From Protopterus annectens (taxonomy: Eukaryota > Chordata > Ceratodontiformes > Protopteridae), in NCBI RefSeq assembly GCF_019279795.1, contig NC_056732.1, positions 177,045,325-177,109,324 on the forward strand: a DNA stretch of 64,000 bases, read 5' to 3'. Numbering within the stretch: the stretch's first letter is position 1; each line of letters starts with the position of its first letter. This document shows, in pieces, positions 10,142 through 22,378 of this stretch. Both the position numbers and the translations under genes were made by a program. The notes under the pieces were generated by a model. The model saw nothing but the letters and a program-made list of their open reading frames with translations, was not told the DNA's origin and ran no database searches.

Positions 10142-11109
10142 ATGGTATATATACCCGTAGTCTATCTTTCCATTAATTTCCTCCTATCTAACCTACTCCC
10201 ATTCAATATATCTAACAAGGGTTTTAGACCTCAATATTTTCCCTTCAGGTTTTCCTTGCTACGGCATTCTCACACTTACACTCTCTTGCACCCACACACT
10301 GCACTCTACTTACCTGGCTCACTGACTGGTTGTTTTTACAAACCAATTTCTGACCTAGGCCGACCCGCTCCATTTGCCCTCACTTCACTTGGGCTCACTC
10401 AATTCCCCTACCCTACCCTCATTCCCACTCACCCCCCTCTTTCATTAGATATATATCCACCTCAGTCATACCCCTACACTACCCACTTATCACCACTCTC
10501 CACACACCCTTCCAAACCCCAACCACAACACCAATTCTTCATGCCATCCCTCCATAGATAGACACTCTCTCCACCCTGCATCCTATTGCACTACACAGCT
10601 TCCCCTCCCCAATTACTCTACTCAACTTCCCTGGCTGTCCATTTCTACTCCCTCTCATAATGGTGAGCCATCACCTTTTACTGGCTAGCACACTACTGTT
10701 ATACCTTCTTTACCTCACATATAATGCCACTAACTTCCATAACTATCATATCCAACACTATCACTCCACAACACATACCGACACAATAGCTCAACTTCTA
10801 TTTAAGCCCTATAGCATCATCAGCCCTCATCTGTATCTCTGCAGCAACATTCTTCTCTACCACTTCAAACATTTATACAACAGCTCCACTCATCCATCCA
10901 CATACAGATATTACCAACTCATGGCAAAACTTGGATACTTAGTACTACACTCCTTAACACAAATTAAACTACAGGCAGTTATCCATCACAATCCTAGCCC
11001 TAACTGTAACTCTTCTCCCAACAACTCCAAACTTCATGACTCCACCTCTACTACTACTATACAAAATCATGATATCCCATCTCCATGTACTTCACTTCCC
11101 ATAACCTCC

Positions 11110-11753
11110 AACTCAGATGTACTAATAATAAATTTCAACTGCAGAAGCTTCCTAAATAAAATAACTGAATCCCATGCTACCTTGGCCACCTACTCTCCAT
11201 ATATAGCTGTCATAACTGAAACCTGGTTAAAGCCCCATATCAAAGAATCTGAAATTACAACTAATGGTTACAACATCATAAGACAAGACAGACTAAACAA
11301 AAGAGGTGGTGGTGTAGCTATTATTTTCAAATACTCTCATATAGTGGAAAAACTAAACTGTACTACCCCAGACATCCCCAGTGCAGAAATACTTGTCACA
11401 CACCAGAAACTTAACCCTCAAAAAGCCATTTTTATTGCAGTATACCTACCTTCTAGCAACAACCTTCCCAGTATTAAATCCCTCCTGTCTTGGTCTGCTT
11501 CTATTTCAGCCAGGAAACTATCATCCTACGGGACTTTAACCTGGACTGGCTCTCTTGCTCCTCTACCTGTCCCACTAACTTCATTAACCTGTACAACTTC
11601 ACCCAAATTATTAACAGCCCCACCCACACCAACAAACATTCTAAGAAACAGTCAATACTTAAACAGATGCTAACCAACAAGCCTAACCTGGGGCACAAAG
11701 CTGGCTGCCTACCTATCACACTAAGCGACCATGCTTCCCACATTCCTACTTAG
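11110..11753 (+). pseudogene. LINE endonuclease domain (frameshifted)
   Basis: Within the frame 10660-11673 the segment VLIINFNCRSFLNK starts an apurinic-type endonuclease. AVITETWLKPHI carries the catalytic Glu, KRGGGVAIIFK and FIAVYLPSSN follow. Near 11500 the frame shifts; ILRDFNLDWLS (the GDFN motif with Gly changed to Arg) and the terminal LSDHASH (catalytic Asp-His) sit in the frame 11490-11753. The order and spacing fit L2/CR1-type LINEs. The roughly 150 residues upstream show no domain I can name. Confidence 0.8.
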
Positions 11754-12339
11754 GAAACAAATGTAATCTCAAACATACATACTGTTCAAATACTCCTGGA
11801 GCAAAAAAAATGTCTCCCCTGATACATTCAATCTACTACTTCAACACTGTGACTGGTCTCCATTAAAAACCCTACAACTTGACCTTGCAGTTGAATATTT
11901 CAGTTATAAATTCCTTGAAATCTTAAATAATCTCACCCCCACTAGGATAATTTGCACCAAAGCCAGACTATTACCATGGCTATCTAATGACACTAAGTCT
12001 CTAATCAAAGTGACAAAACCATGCCACATTACCATACCACCAAAAATAAAAATGATGTTACCACATTTTAGCAAGTAAGAAATCAAGCTAAGAAAAAAAT
12101 TTCCAGTGACACAAAAATCTTATTTTCAATCCACCCAACAAAAAAACCTGAACAACCCACAAACTTTCTGGCAAAACATCAACTATCGCCCTAAACCTGG
12201 TAAAAACCACCACCTCTGCTCCCTCCACTTGTAAGACCTCTGAGCCCATAGCATCACAATTCAACTCCCATTTTATAACTATCACCACCCTCCTAGACAA
12301 CAAACAATTCCACCCACAAAATGCACCCCCCACCACCGA

Positions 12340-12735
12340 AAAAACAAACTATTTCTTCCTCAAACCCATTCAGACTATGTACACAAAAAAACTCCAAAGT
12401 AAACTAAAACACTACTGTCTTGCCGCAGACCAACTACCCAATGGATTCCTGAAAATAGCCGCCCCATCCATAGCCTACATCCATCCATATAAATCGTTCT
12501 ATCTCTGAACACTGTGTCCCTTACCTCTGGAAAATTTCTTACATCATTCCCCTTTACAAGGGTGGCCCCTCTAGAGAAATCTCACATTATCAACCAATTG
12601 CCATACTCTCTCCCATGGCAAAAAATCTTAAAAAAATGTATCCACCTACAGCTTCACCACTAACAACCTGATATCCCCCTCACAGCATAGCTTCAGGCCC
12701 AAGCACAGTACCTGTACCAATCATACTTTGACTTA
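12340..12735 (+). pseudogene. LINE reverse transcriptase N-terminal remnant
   Basis: Broken frames give ADQLPNGFLKIAAPSIA, FPLYKGG-like residues and QLPYSLPWQKILKKCIHLQL. They match in order the start of jockey-type RT: the exit-product motif, the LHKGG block and the ISILS..AKILEK block. Several stops and frameshifts interrupt it, and it ends before the catalytic YADD. Confidence 0.65.
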
Positions 12736-15232
12736 GGAATGGGGTCTATTCCCATCATAGCATTAGAAACCCAAAAGATTTGGAGAAATTAAAAACAGTA
12801 GACAGGCAGAACTTTGAGATTTAAGAGATCTCAAAGTTCAGCTAACTGCTGCTGTCTGACATAAATGACTTAATTTGATTGGAGCAGAATCCCAGGATGT
12901 CACCCCAGTATGTAATTCACTTTATTGGAGTAACACTCACAGATCATTTAAAGGTGTCCCTGTGGCAGACACCCAAGAAATGCAGAGGGACTGCACAGTT
13001 TGAGCTGAAAACTGTTGGTTGGCATGTGACAGTGTAGGATGTCCTTTTTATCATGCCAAAACAAGAACAAATGGCTTAGAAATGGATATATAGTGATCTA
13101 GATAGCTATTAGGTATAGCGAAAAAAAAAATCAATGCTAGACATAGCTTACAAGGTGATGAAGCAGACAATTCTTTTGAAGCAGAGTGACCATCAAAAGG
13201 AAAAAAAGTGCAACACAGTACGGTCAAGAATAGCATGCATATTAGAGCACAACTGCACTGTCTCAAGTACATTTATTATTTATGTATTTACTGACATTTG
13301 ATTAAAGAATATAATGTTATATAATCTCAGTAGTCAAAAGACAGATGGAGGTACCCTTGTATTTAATATCCCCCTTAACAACTTGAAAACATAACCCTTG
13401 TTTTGCAAAGAGAATTTCTGATCTAGACATAATGACAGGTAGTACAGTATTAAGGAATGGCTATATGTTGCAGCACTGACCATCATGATTGTACAGAGCC
13501 AATTTCCAGTGTGTGCTGCGTGTCTTCAGTAGTGTCAATAACATACCATTCTCACATATCCTACTTTATGCAGGACAGTCACTGCCTGGGCAGTTGTGTC
13601 CTGTGAAAAAAAACTTAAAAAATGTCAAATATCAGAATTAGAAACACTTTACTGATGCCTCAGGAAATTTATGAGAATTTTAGGACAAAAATGTTTCCAA
13701 CATTTCCTTCAGTACATATATAAATCCATTATCATGTCTTTGAAACACTTAAATATTACATGAAACAGTATAAATCAAATTCTAAATCAAATTCTAAAAA
13801 GATAAGTTTTTATTTTGGCAATAAACTGAAGTCCAGTCCTTTGCACTGGTTGTAGGTGTAGTTTGTCCTATAAAATCTCAAATTTTCATACAAAAATCTC
13901 ACTTTGGCCACGTGGAGATGTGGCAGCCCTACAGTGACACTGTATATAATTGTGCAAAAGCAGTATATGAAGTCAGGACACAACACACATACAAGGACAA
14001 TTATCTATCTTGTGTTGATTTGCCATGAAAGGCAAGATATTACAGAATGAGGTAGTAAAGAGGGTAGGATACAGTTGTGTCACTGCTCTGACGTTGCCTT
14101 TATGTGAGTAACTTGGAATGGCAACAACAGTTTGAAAATTGTCATGCAGGACTAAGGATTGTCAGACAGGGAATTAGCCACTCACCAGGCAATACAGACA
14201 TAATGATGAAAAAACCCACACTGTATCATTCCAGTTACTTGTCTGCAGATAACAGTGGAATCAAATACAAATCCCTACATTTGTAAGGTAGAAAGAGAAA
14301 TAAAACTGCTTAAGAACATATCTGCAGACAGTAAGTCACCAACATGCAGCCTGTAGTATGTATAGCAGGAGATGCATGAAAACAGCACAAAATAAAATAT
14401 GAAATTAATGGACTGGACCTCTCAACTGTCCAGAATTTTGCAGAATGCCCAGCTTTTCATCTGATATTTTTGTTCTGTTACTCATACAATTTATGGTTTT
14501 CCTCCAAATCAGTGAAGATGAAAGTCGCTAAATAATGACATATATTTGAGCTCACACTTCTCAGCCTTCAGAAAATGCATGATAATGCAAAGTGTGTTAT
14601 TCTTGCAGCTTTCTGAGTTTATATGAGCAATGTAGACTACAAAACCAAAGGAAACGAAGATTGTCTACTCATGTTTGAACCCTGTATCAGACATATGCCT
14701 TTTTACAGATCTATTAGCAGGCAAGAAAACCATCACAACTTGGCTACTATTCAGAGATCAGTTTGAACATGAAAAAAGAAACAAGACTATTTCTACTACT
14801 GTTTGAAACTTGCATCTTTCAGGTGCCTTCTACTAGGCCATTGGTGTCATAAAATAATTGCACTTAGGTAGCATTCAGAAATCAGCACAAAAATAAAATA
14901 AGAATTGAAATTAACAGAAAACTCTGTTTACCAATGTTTTAACTTTGCATTGCTTATATGCTTTCCTGCAAGGTATTAGCAAATCAAGTCATAACATTCC
15001 TGAAAAGCTAGTTTCTCTGTGGATAAAAGGACAGTTGAAACTAATGAATGATTCAGTGAGAGCTGTTGTGAGTATAACTGCAATTTGAGAAGGAATCTGC
15101 CTAACAACTCTGAAGCTTCTTGTAAGTACCCTCCCCAATCCCTGCAGCCAACGTTGGGACATGCCCAGAAAGCCAGACTGAAAATGTAAACAAAGACCAG
15201 AATCAAAACAAAAAAACCCTGGGATTGTCCCT
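12736..15232. other. No gene seen; AT-rich spacer
   Basis: About 2.5 kb with frequent stops in all frames and no recognised repeat ends. One hairpin at 12811-12842 has arms GAACTTTGAGAT and ATCTCAAAGTTC. I found no RNA gene. Confidence 0.5.
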
Positions 15233-15715
15233 TTAAGCAGAGATCACCTCTGAGTAGGCAATATGCGACAGTATAGCTGGAGTTTTTTTTAGACTGACAG
15301 CATAGGGCATCTGCTTTAGGCCTGTGATTCTTTTAGTGAGGTATTTCTGTGGCCTTTCCAGTTGTTGCAGATGTCTTGTGAGGTACATGGCAAATGGGGG
15401 TTGTACTCTATATAATGGGTTTAATGAGGGATGAGTACAGTAGGACAATGACCTCCTTTTTTCTGGATGAAAAGCCCTTAGTAATGAGGTGTGCCACATA
15501 GAAGGATTTTCTGACTGTTGTGGCTATGTGGTTATCGAAAGAGAGACCACTGTCCACCTGTGTCCCTAAATCCCTTATCACACTTTCGGTGTTTAATGTA
15601 CTGCCACTTATGTGGTAATTCATGGGTACACGTTTTTCCCAAACGGGGTAACTATACATTTCTTGGCATTGAGCTAGAGCCCATGGCTCTGGCACAAAGC
15701 ATCTGCAAACTTGTA
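15233..15715 (-). pseudogene. CR1-like LINE, reverse transcriptase C-terminal fragment
   Basis: Minus-strand frames give VIRDLGTQVDSGLSFDNHI, then FSSRKKEVIVLLYSSLIKP, then YLTRHLQQLERPQKYLTKR and GLKQMPY. These are the thumb and C-terminal segments of CR1-type RT. Two overlapping frames (15695-15408 and 15499-15233) show a frameshift near 15420. The match ends near 15233 without a recognisable CR1 3' tail, and its 5' side stops where L1-2 begins. It may belong to the family seen at 1-7331 but does not overlap it, so that cannot be tested here. Confidence 0.8.
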
Positions 15716-15876
15716 GGGCACTCTAAAGCATATGCCCTACTTCATGACAAACATTTGGAGAATGAAATCAGTAACTTGGAAACTGATAAATGTGGGATTA
15801 CAAAGCAATAATCATATTTGTGAAACATGACTGAGCACTAACGTGGAAATATTGGACTTTTTGGACTTTGTTACAT
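15716..15876 (+). mobile_element. L1-2, 5'-truncated start (left of DIRS-D)
   Basis: About 160 bases homologous to the inter-ORF region of L1-1 near 17810-17900 (shared TATTTGTGAAA and ATTGGACTT blocks). DIRS-D interrupts it and the L1 resumes at 52676. Its first 26 bases, CTCTAAAGCATATGCCCTAC and onward, recur at 52690, which is unexplained. L1-2 therefore appears to start inside the element, a common 5' truncation. Confidence 0.65.
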
Positions 15877-16204
15877 AGAAGGTATGTACTTATAACTTGG
15901 CATCTATGTTGTCTGATTTCATTATGCCTCACTACTGGGTCTATGGATCCGACCCTCAGATTCGACTCGGCCACTTCTCAAGACTTGGAATCTTATCCTC
16001 AAGCTCCTCCCTTTCCCATAATGCCCTAGTCCTTTTCTAACCCTTCAGATCAAGTTTGCAGCCCTCCTAATGTTAATTCAGATATATACCAATAAGAACC
16101 ATAAGATACGAGACCACACTGGAGCTCAAACTAGGAACCTATGAACTCCCATAGCCTCTCGATCACTGTCAGCTGTTTAAGGCTGGGGGATGGCTGGCTG
16201 GGAT

Positions 16205-16310
16205 GTGAGGCATAATGAAACTGGACAAGACAGATGCCAAGTTATGGTAAGTACATAACTGCTAATCTGATGCCCATTTCATTATGCCTCACTACTGGGT
16301 CATAGTCCCC
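16205..16310 (+). repeat. DIRS-D internal complementary region
   Basis: GGCATAATGAAACTGG to AAGTACATAACT is the reverse complement of the left end (about 15877-15935). The following CTGATGCCC and TTCATTATGCCTCACTACTG are the reverse complement of the right end near 52640-52675. This is the same two-part layout as in the other DIRS copies, with more divergence. Confidence 0.78.
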
Positions 16311-16312
16311 AG

Positions 16313-16670
16313 CTATGTAGACCCTGGGTGGCCCTCAAGGAAGGATATGCCTGAGTATTGCAAAGCCAAAGGATGCTCTGTTTCTCGAAATAATGTCCAA
16401 CTTCTAATGAGAGACAAAAGTGTGAGATATGGACTAAGTTGCTGCTGCACAGATCTCATCAATAGGAATTCTAGCAGACAAGGTAGACATGGATCTGGTG
16501 GAATGAGCTCTATGGGGATGGTGAAGTTGCATGCCATTCAAAGAGTAGACAGTAGAACTACAATCAATAATCCATTTTGTTAAGGTAATTTTAGACACAG
16601 CCTGACCTATTTGGTGAAAAAGAGATGAACAATTGCTCAGATTTTTATGTGGTTTCGTTCTATGTAGATA
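16313..16670 (-). pseudogene. DIRS-D tyrosine recombinase, C-terminal part
   Basis: The minus frame reads RQLRFYLHRTK, then SKITLTKWIIDC, then RAHSTRSMSTLSARIPIDEICAAATW. His-x-x-Arg (HSTR) is present. The remainder with the catalytic Tyr is poorly preserved. The N-terminal half lies beyond L1-1 at 46671-47330; L1-1 cut the gene between DAH and RQLRF. Confidence 0.82.
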
Positions 16671-16686
16671 GAAACGCAACTGTCTA
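16671..16686. repeat. L1-1 target-site duplication, left copy
   Basis: GAAACGCAACTGTCTA here and GAAAAGCAACTGTCTA at 46655-46670 differ at one base. Both are fragments of the DIRS-D recombinase gene, and a single copy restores its reading frame. Confidence 0.88.
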
Positions 16687-16917
16687 GGAGTTCCAAGATG
16701 GCTGCACACTGAGTAACAGCTTGTATTTAGCTCTCCCAGTGTGAAATCAGAAACTTAGCAGAGAAAGCCAGTAGAGTTGTGTTTATGGGTGCATTTCAGT
16801 AACTGCCTGGATGCCAAGAATAAAGAAATACAGAAGAACTGGAAAAAGGTGAGGAAGAAGCACTGACTAGGGAGAGTTTTGCAGCTGCTCAGCAAAAAGT
16901 AATGTAGCCTCCAGACA

Positions 16918-17697
16918 TGACTTCCAATAACCTACAGGATGATATAAGACAACTGCATACAGACCCTGTTAAAATAAACAAAACACTGATGGAGTATATT
17001 AACACAAACAACAAAAGGCTGGAACAAATGGAAGAAGCTTTAAGCAGATAGTCATATGAGATGATAAAGCTGCAAAAAGTCAGGGGTCAAATGAAGAAAA
17101 GGCTGTCTGAATACGAGACTGCTCAGGAAGAGATGTTTCAAAAAAAAAAATAGAATCAGAGGACAGAGCACGTAGGGAAAACCTGAGATTTTCAGCTATA
17201 CCAGAGAAGCTGGAAGGAACACACTGCATTAAATTCATGAAAGCACAAATAAGCAGCTGGACTGGTATTCCAGAGCAGGACTTATTAGTTTAACAGGCAC
17301 ATTGCGTGTATGCTCCAAATCTAGCAATAAGAAAGCAACCTAGACCTTTAATAGTAAGGATGCAATCCTACCAGCAGAAATAATTGATTGTCAAAACTGT
17401 GGCAGAAGGACAAAATACTAGGTGACAGCAGAGTGTTTGTGGAGAATGATTACTCAATTGTACACCAGGCAAAAGAGAAGTAAATTCATCCCTCTATTCA
17501 GAGAATGCCAAGATGCAGGTGTGAAATTCAAACTGCTATATTCAGCTCTCTTCAAGGAATTCTTCCCTAGGGGGACAAAATCATTTTTTGATGAAATGCA
17601 TGCTGAGGAGGAAATTAAGAAGTTTGTCCAACAAAAACTGAGCCATGAAACAGGAGGAGATTTGGCTTCTCACTCCTCTGGTAATGACCACAGATAG
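16918..17697 (+). pseudogene. L1-1 ORF1 (RNA-binding protein), broken
   Basis: Frames with stops encode MTSNNLQDDIRQLHTD and a heptad-like region (EYINTNNKRLEQMEEAL) that suggests the coiled coil of L1 ORF1p. The final part 17422-17697 gives FRECQDAGVKFKLLYSALFK and GTKSFFDEMHAEEEIKKFVQ. These fit the C-terminal domain of L1 ORF1p (consensus like LLYPA..L). The protein would trimerise and bind L1 RNA. Stops near 17050 and 17150 and a frame change make it non-functional. Confidence 0.72.
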
Positions 17698-19370
17698 ACT
17701 GCACCTGTGAAACCTTTTTCAGTATTTCAAAGGAAAATGTTGGAGAGAAGGAATGGAGCACAATAGTTGACCAGTAAAATCAAGAGTACGTTGGAAATGA
17801 AGCAGAGACAGGATCTGGTGATGGAGAACAGTTAATTATATTTGTGAAATATAACAGCACAAGGAAATCTGGAAACATTGGACTTCTTCAAAAATTTGTT
17901 TGCTGAGTGGGGGACTCAGGTATATGCCTGACTTCATGTCGTTAATGTTTGGAAAAATGGTTTGGGAAGGGGAAGAGAGGGGAGAAGGCTAACTGTAAGT
18001 AAAGAAAACACCTTTCTTAATAGCATTTTATCTGTGTTGCATGGTTTTTTTTGCATGTTATTTTTGGGTGTAATAGGGATTGTAAATAGGTGTTTTTATT
18101 TTTCTCCCCTTTTCTTCTTGTGCAGTTTTGTGAAACACAGGTAATGTAATGATTACTAAAAAAAGGAGCCTGGTTAAGGGGGCATGACAGAGTTCAACTT
18201 GATGTGCTTCTTGTTCATTCGTGCATGGAAAAATTACTAATTAAGGACCTTTGTTTTAAAACAGAGAGCAAGCAAATGAAAAAAAGAATATTGATTATCA
18301 GGTTGTTTTTCTAGCCCTTGCAAATATCTATACCAAGTAGCTTTTCTGCAGCTTGTCTCCATGAAGACAGTCTGGTAAAGAGAAACTGGAGAGCATAATG
18401 TTCCCTGAAAACGATCAGTGGTTTTCCCAGGTGTGACAGCTTTAAAGATGATACAAAACCAGTTAGACTTGAAATAAACTTCTCTCAGGTTTTTTTTTTA
18501 AACGCATTGGGGATACTAATATAAACAGGTGCTTTTGTTTTTTTTTTTCTTGTTCACCCTTCTTTTTCATTGTCCAGTTTTGAAAAATGTAGACACTGCA
18601 ATGAAAAAAGAATGAGGAGGGGAAGAGATGCGGGGGGGGGGGGGCACAAGGGTCTGGTTACCATAATATGACAAAATAAAAAGCAGTGTGCTTTTTCCCA
18701 TGCGTGCATAGGGAAATGACTGGGTAAAAACCATAGGCATTATCCAGTAACAAGTTTATTACAAAGCAAGTAAATGAAAAAGAATATTAAATACTGTAAG
18801 TCTTTCTGATAAACAAGGTACCCTTAGCAGTTCAGTGTCTGGTTTGCATGTCACTATAAGACAATTTGATAAAGAAAAATGGCTTGAAGAAAGTGTTTAC
18901 TGAAAGCATTCAAGTGTTTTCTCAACTGGGAAAGTTATATAGATATAAAAAAATTAAATATAATTTACTAATAGCACAGGCTGTACCATGCGTCTTAGCA
19001 TGACTAACCTTTTTTTTTTTGTTAATTTTAACCTGTCTGTGCAGCTATCGACTTAAAACCTATGTTCTTAACAGGAAGCAAAATTTTCAATATTTGAAGA
19101 TGTACATAGTTTTGCATGTTATTGTAAAGTTCATAGGTTTTAGGAGGGTTTTTTTTTGGGGGGGGGCTGTTTGTTCAGTTTGAGGGCTTTCAAAAAAGCA
19201 AAAAAGTTAAATAAGATGTGACATAGGCGCAAATGGGTATGACATAAAACAACTGTATAAAAGACCAAACTGCCGGACAGTAGATACATGTAACAAAAAA
19301 GCTGGAACTAGACATTTAGCAAAACAGCAGTTATATATAAAAGGTGGTAATAACTATATAAGAAAATGAT
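17698..19370. other. L1-1 inter-ORF region
   Basis: No gene. The segment includes T-rich tracts, a G13 run near 18632-18644 and paired A/T-rich blocks. It is homologous to 52676-53564 of L1-2, for example the ATGCCTGACTTCATGTCGTT and AACTGTATAAAAGA blocks, so it is part of the L1. Confidence 0.7.
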
Positions 19371-19898
19371 GCTTTCTGTAATGTCTTTCAATCTAAATGG
19401 TCTTACAGATAAAAATAAAAAAGAGAGTAGTGAACTATATTAAAAAGATGTAGCGTGCAAATAGGTATACTACAGGAGATGCATCCGGAAAGAACTGAAC
19501 ATGTGAATTTGATAAAGAAAAGTTTTCAGTATGGTTATTCAGCGGAATATTTCGGGCAAAGGAAAAAAGGAGTATTTATTTCAATTGCAAGTGGAGCTCC
19601 AACAGTGATAGAAGAGGGAAAAAAAGATAATAATGGAAGATACATAGTACTAAGGGGCTACTGGCTAGGGAGGAGGTTTACACTGGCATGCATTTACATC
19701 CCCCCCTAAAACTGCTATAATGCAGCTTAAGAAAATTTTAGGAGAAATAATCAGTTTTCAGCAAGGAATATTAATTATAGGTGGAGACTGGAATTTGATT
19801 TGCAACAGTGAAGATGTGTCTGGGGGCCTAAAAGGGATAATATAATAAGGGAGGGTAGATTTTTGAAGAAATTTATAAAAATGTTTGGCATGGAAAGA
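19371..19898 (+). pseudogene. L1-1 ORF2 endonuclease domain (broken)
   Basis: MSFNLNGLTDKNK starts the L1 endonuclease, and ILQEMHPERT is the position of the catalytic Glu (normally QETH). RKKGVFISIASGAP, RRFTLACIYIPP and IIGGDWNLICNSEDVS (GGDFN motif) follow in order. A frame change lies near 19705 and a stop before 19850. The domain is interrupted at 19899 by a DIRS fragment and resumes after about 20200 (TKTGLGXIDFISH). Confidence 0.8.
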
Positions 19899-20200
19899 AT
19901 AGTTGTGTAAAATCTTACCATAACCAGAGATGTCCTTCTCTTCCATGTTGCAGTATTCTAGTTGTGGGATTTCCTGCTCTCAGGCGACTTGTACGTCAGC
20001 TCCTATACAAAAGTTTCAGCTTGGCTGTTGCAGCGTGCATGGGACGTCAGATGTAAGGCCATAAACCAGGGGTCTTAAATGTGATGTCTGCATGCTCAAT
20101 CCTCAGAACTTGGAAGGCCAGCAGGAGGAATGCCAGTGGGGTCAGGTATATGACCCTGGTGTCCTTCAGTAGCAAAAAAAGGTCCAGGTTTTAACTGGGG
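19899..20200 (-). mobile_element. DIRS remnant F (left end plus short internal piece)
   Basis: AGTTGTGTAAAATCTTACCA at 19902 is a diverged copy of the B-type left end (AGTTGTGTACACTTACCATA). ATGTTGCAGTATTCTAGTTG and TGGGATTTCCTGCTCTCAGG follow, matching the terminal-repeat layout, with two GACGTCAG/TACGTCAG motifs. After about 20070 it jumps to sequence whose minus translation (TPLAFLLLAFQ) loosely resembles the recombinase core. In L1-2 the corresponding L1 sequence is uninterrupted. I infer a deleted DIRS insertion. Confidence 0.62.
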
Positions 20201-20604
20201 ATAAAGGAGAATGAAGAGTGAATTTACATATTACTCACCGAGATACAAAAACTGGGCTAGGCTAGATAGATTTTATATCTCACAGGAACATGTGCATTTA
20301 ATTGAAGGTCTTGAAACGCACCCAATAACTATTTCACATCATCCACCACCAACAAATAAAAACACAAGGTAATGAAATAAAAATGAGACACTGGCACTTC
20401 CCCAAATAACGGGTGAAAAGAAAGAAATTTAAGGAATGGGTTGTGGACTTATTTCAGGAGCTACTACAGAAGACAGATTTGTCTTCTGAAAACATAGCTA
20501 AGAAGTGGGATAAAACTAAAGTGGAGTTTAAAAACTAGGTTGGAAATAAAAGAAAGGGAGATGTGGCTAAACAGTAAACAAGAATTATTCAGAGAGATTG
20601 ACAA

Positions 20605-22378
20605 ATGTTAAAGTATTGCAAAATAGGGGAAAATCTCTCCGAACAAGAAAAGGAGCAACTGCAGACTGCTAAACAGAAAATAAGGGATTACCTCGATAAT
20701 ATGAATGAGTTTACAAAGACTGTTGTTAAGCAACTGTTTTTTGATAATTCTAGAGCACAAAAACTTTTAACACAACAACTCCGGCAACAAAAAGTGGAAA
20801 GGGCTGTCACCAAGCTTAGGGAGCCTATAACAAGGAATATAACAAGAAATCCTGTACAAGTATTAGAAATATTTCGGAAATTTTATGAAAATTTGTTTAA
20901 AGCAGAGAAATATCGAAATCAAGAAAAGGTACAAATGGAAATGTTTATGGAAGAATTAAATACGGCAAAGTTAGAGGTAGATGAGACTCAATTACTAACA
21001 GAACAGGAAGGGATGAGATAAAAATGGCTATGTATAACCAATCTACAGGAAAGTCCCCAGGAATAGATGGTATTCCTGTGGAAGCATGGAAGTTAGGTGG
21101 GGAAAAAATGATAAAGATCTGGAAGGTTTTGTTTAACAGTATTTTAAGAGGAGGAGAAGTTCCAGCATCCTGGAAGAAGGTGATAACGGTAATGCCCAAA
21201 GAGGGTAAAGATCCATCAGATCCAGCTTCATACAGGCCCATTTCATTACTAAACCATGATTATAAAAGTGTTTATATCCACGATGGTTTAAATAATGGCA
21301 AAAGTGATAACCAAAATTGATAGATATGGATGTGTGGTTTTGTGGGGGGGAGGCAAACATTTGACAATATTAACAGAACATTGACGATCCAGAGGGAAGC
21401 AGAATGTAAGAAAACACCACTTTTATTTGTGGGTCTTGATGCAGAAAAAACATTTGACAGAGTAGACAATGGAAGCATTTGCTTTCCCTGATACAATTAT
21501 AAGGTTAATTAGAAGAATTTAGGAGGGATCAGAGGTGCAAATTAAAGTGGGTGGGGTCCTCTCTGATTATTTTTGCTCGAGTACAGGAACCAGGCAGGGT
21601 TTCCCCTTTGTTGTTTCCATTATATTTAGAACTACTGGCAAAGAAAATAAGGGACTCAGAAATTCAAGGATATAACTGGTATGGTAGTCAGGAAAAGCTG
21701 GCTATATTTGCAGATGATATTATTCTACACATGACAAAACCAGAAAGGGACATTACAGTGTTATGGAACATTTTAAGACAGTTTCAAATCTTCTCAGGAT
21801 ACAAAATTATTGAAGCTAAAACAAAGACAGTAGCGGTAAATTATGTACCCACACACAAATTGGTAAAACAATATCCATATTTATGGGGACATGATAAAAT
21901 GAAGTATTTAGGAGTATGGGTTAGAAATGACTCTGTGATGGCAGCTAAGGATATGTGGGAAGAGACTAAACAGAAGATAATAAAACAATTGAGAAACTGG
22001 AAGTTTTGTTACTTGGATATAGATACTAAGGTACAAGTCATTAAAATGTTTTTAGTCCCTTTAGTCTTGTATACAGGTCAGGCATACTTTTATCAACCTG
22101 AGGAGAAATTGTGGGCAGCAATTAAAAGAGCTGAAGGATGTTATCTGGGAAGGGAAGACAGCAAGGGTCAAGTGGGATAAGATGATTCTACCAATAGAAC
22201 AAGGTGGACTAGAATTACCTAATTTGAGGGGGTATTTTAGAGCAACACAGCTAAGGATCTTATGCATAGCACAGACAGAAAAGTATAATTCAAGGTGGAA
22301 AGGGATGATTATGATGCAGAGAGGAAGCTCAAGAAATAAGGAGAGATTGGGATTTTGGATGCATACTATTAAGGAGAA
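20605..22378 (+). pseudogene. L1-1 ORF2 reverse transcriptase (frameshifted)
   Basis: Frames 20605-21021, 21024-21320 and 21551-22180 read as one L1 RT. The pre-RT helical region leads to NQSTGKSPGIDGIPVEAWK, then PASWKKVITVMPKEGKD, PASYRPISLLN, LFVGLDAEKTFDRV (motif A), RTRQGFPL-like residues near 21590 and FADDIILHMTKPERD (motif C, FADD). KYLGVWVRND and WDKMILPIEQGGLELPN follow. At least three frameshifts break it. It continues at 45473 after DIRS-B1. It copied L1 RNA by target-primed synthesis when active. Confidence 0.88.

Larger units (their letters stand above)
10142..12735 (+). mobile_element. Degenerate jockey-superfamily (L2/CR1-type) LINE
   Basis: A plus-strand LINE about 2.6 kb long. 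A C/T-rich 5' region (10142-10660) has an open frame rich in Pro, Thr and Ser that may be ORF1 or leader. An endonuclease frame and a fragmentary RT follow. The match stops abruptly near 12735 inside the RT, so the 3' part is missing. Base composition is C-rich on this strand, unlike the neighbouring L1 copies. Confidence 0.75.

Noticed and set aside
10142-10561. Host Pro-rich protein gene
   Set aside because: It lies directly upstream of a LINE endonuclease, has no domain, and shares the same C/T-rich composition.
12736-15232. Host exon or RNA gene in the gene-poor spacer
   Set aside because: Only short frames with frequent stops; no motif, splice pattern or structured RNA could be supported.
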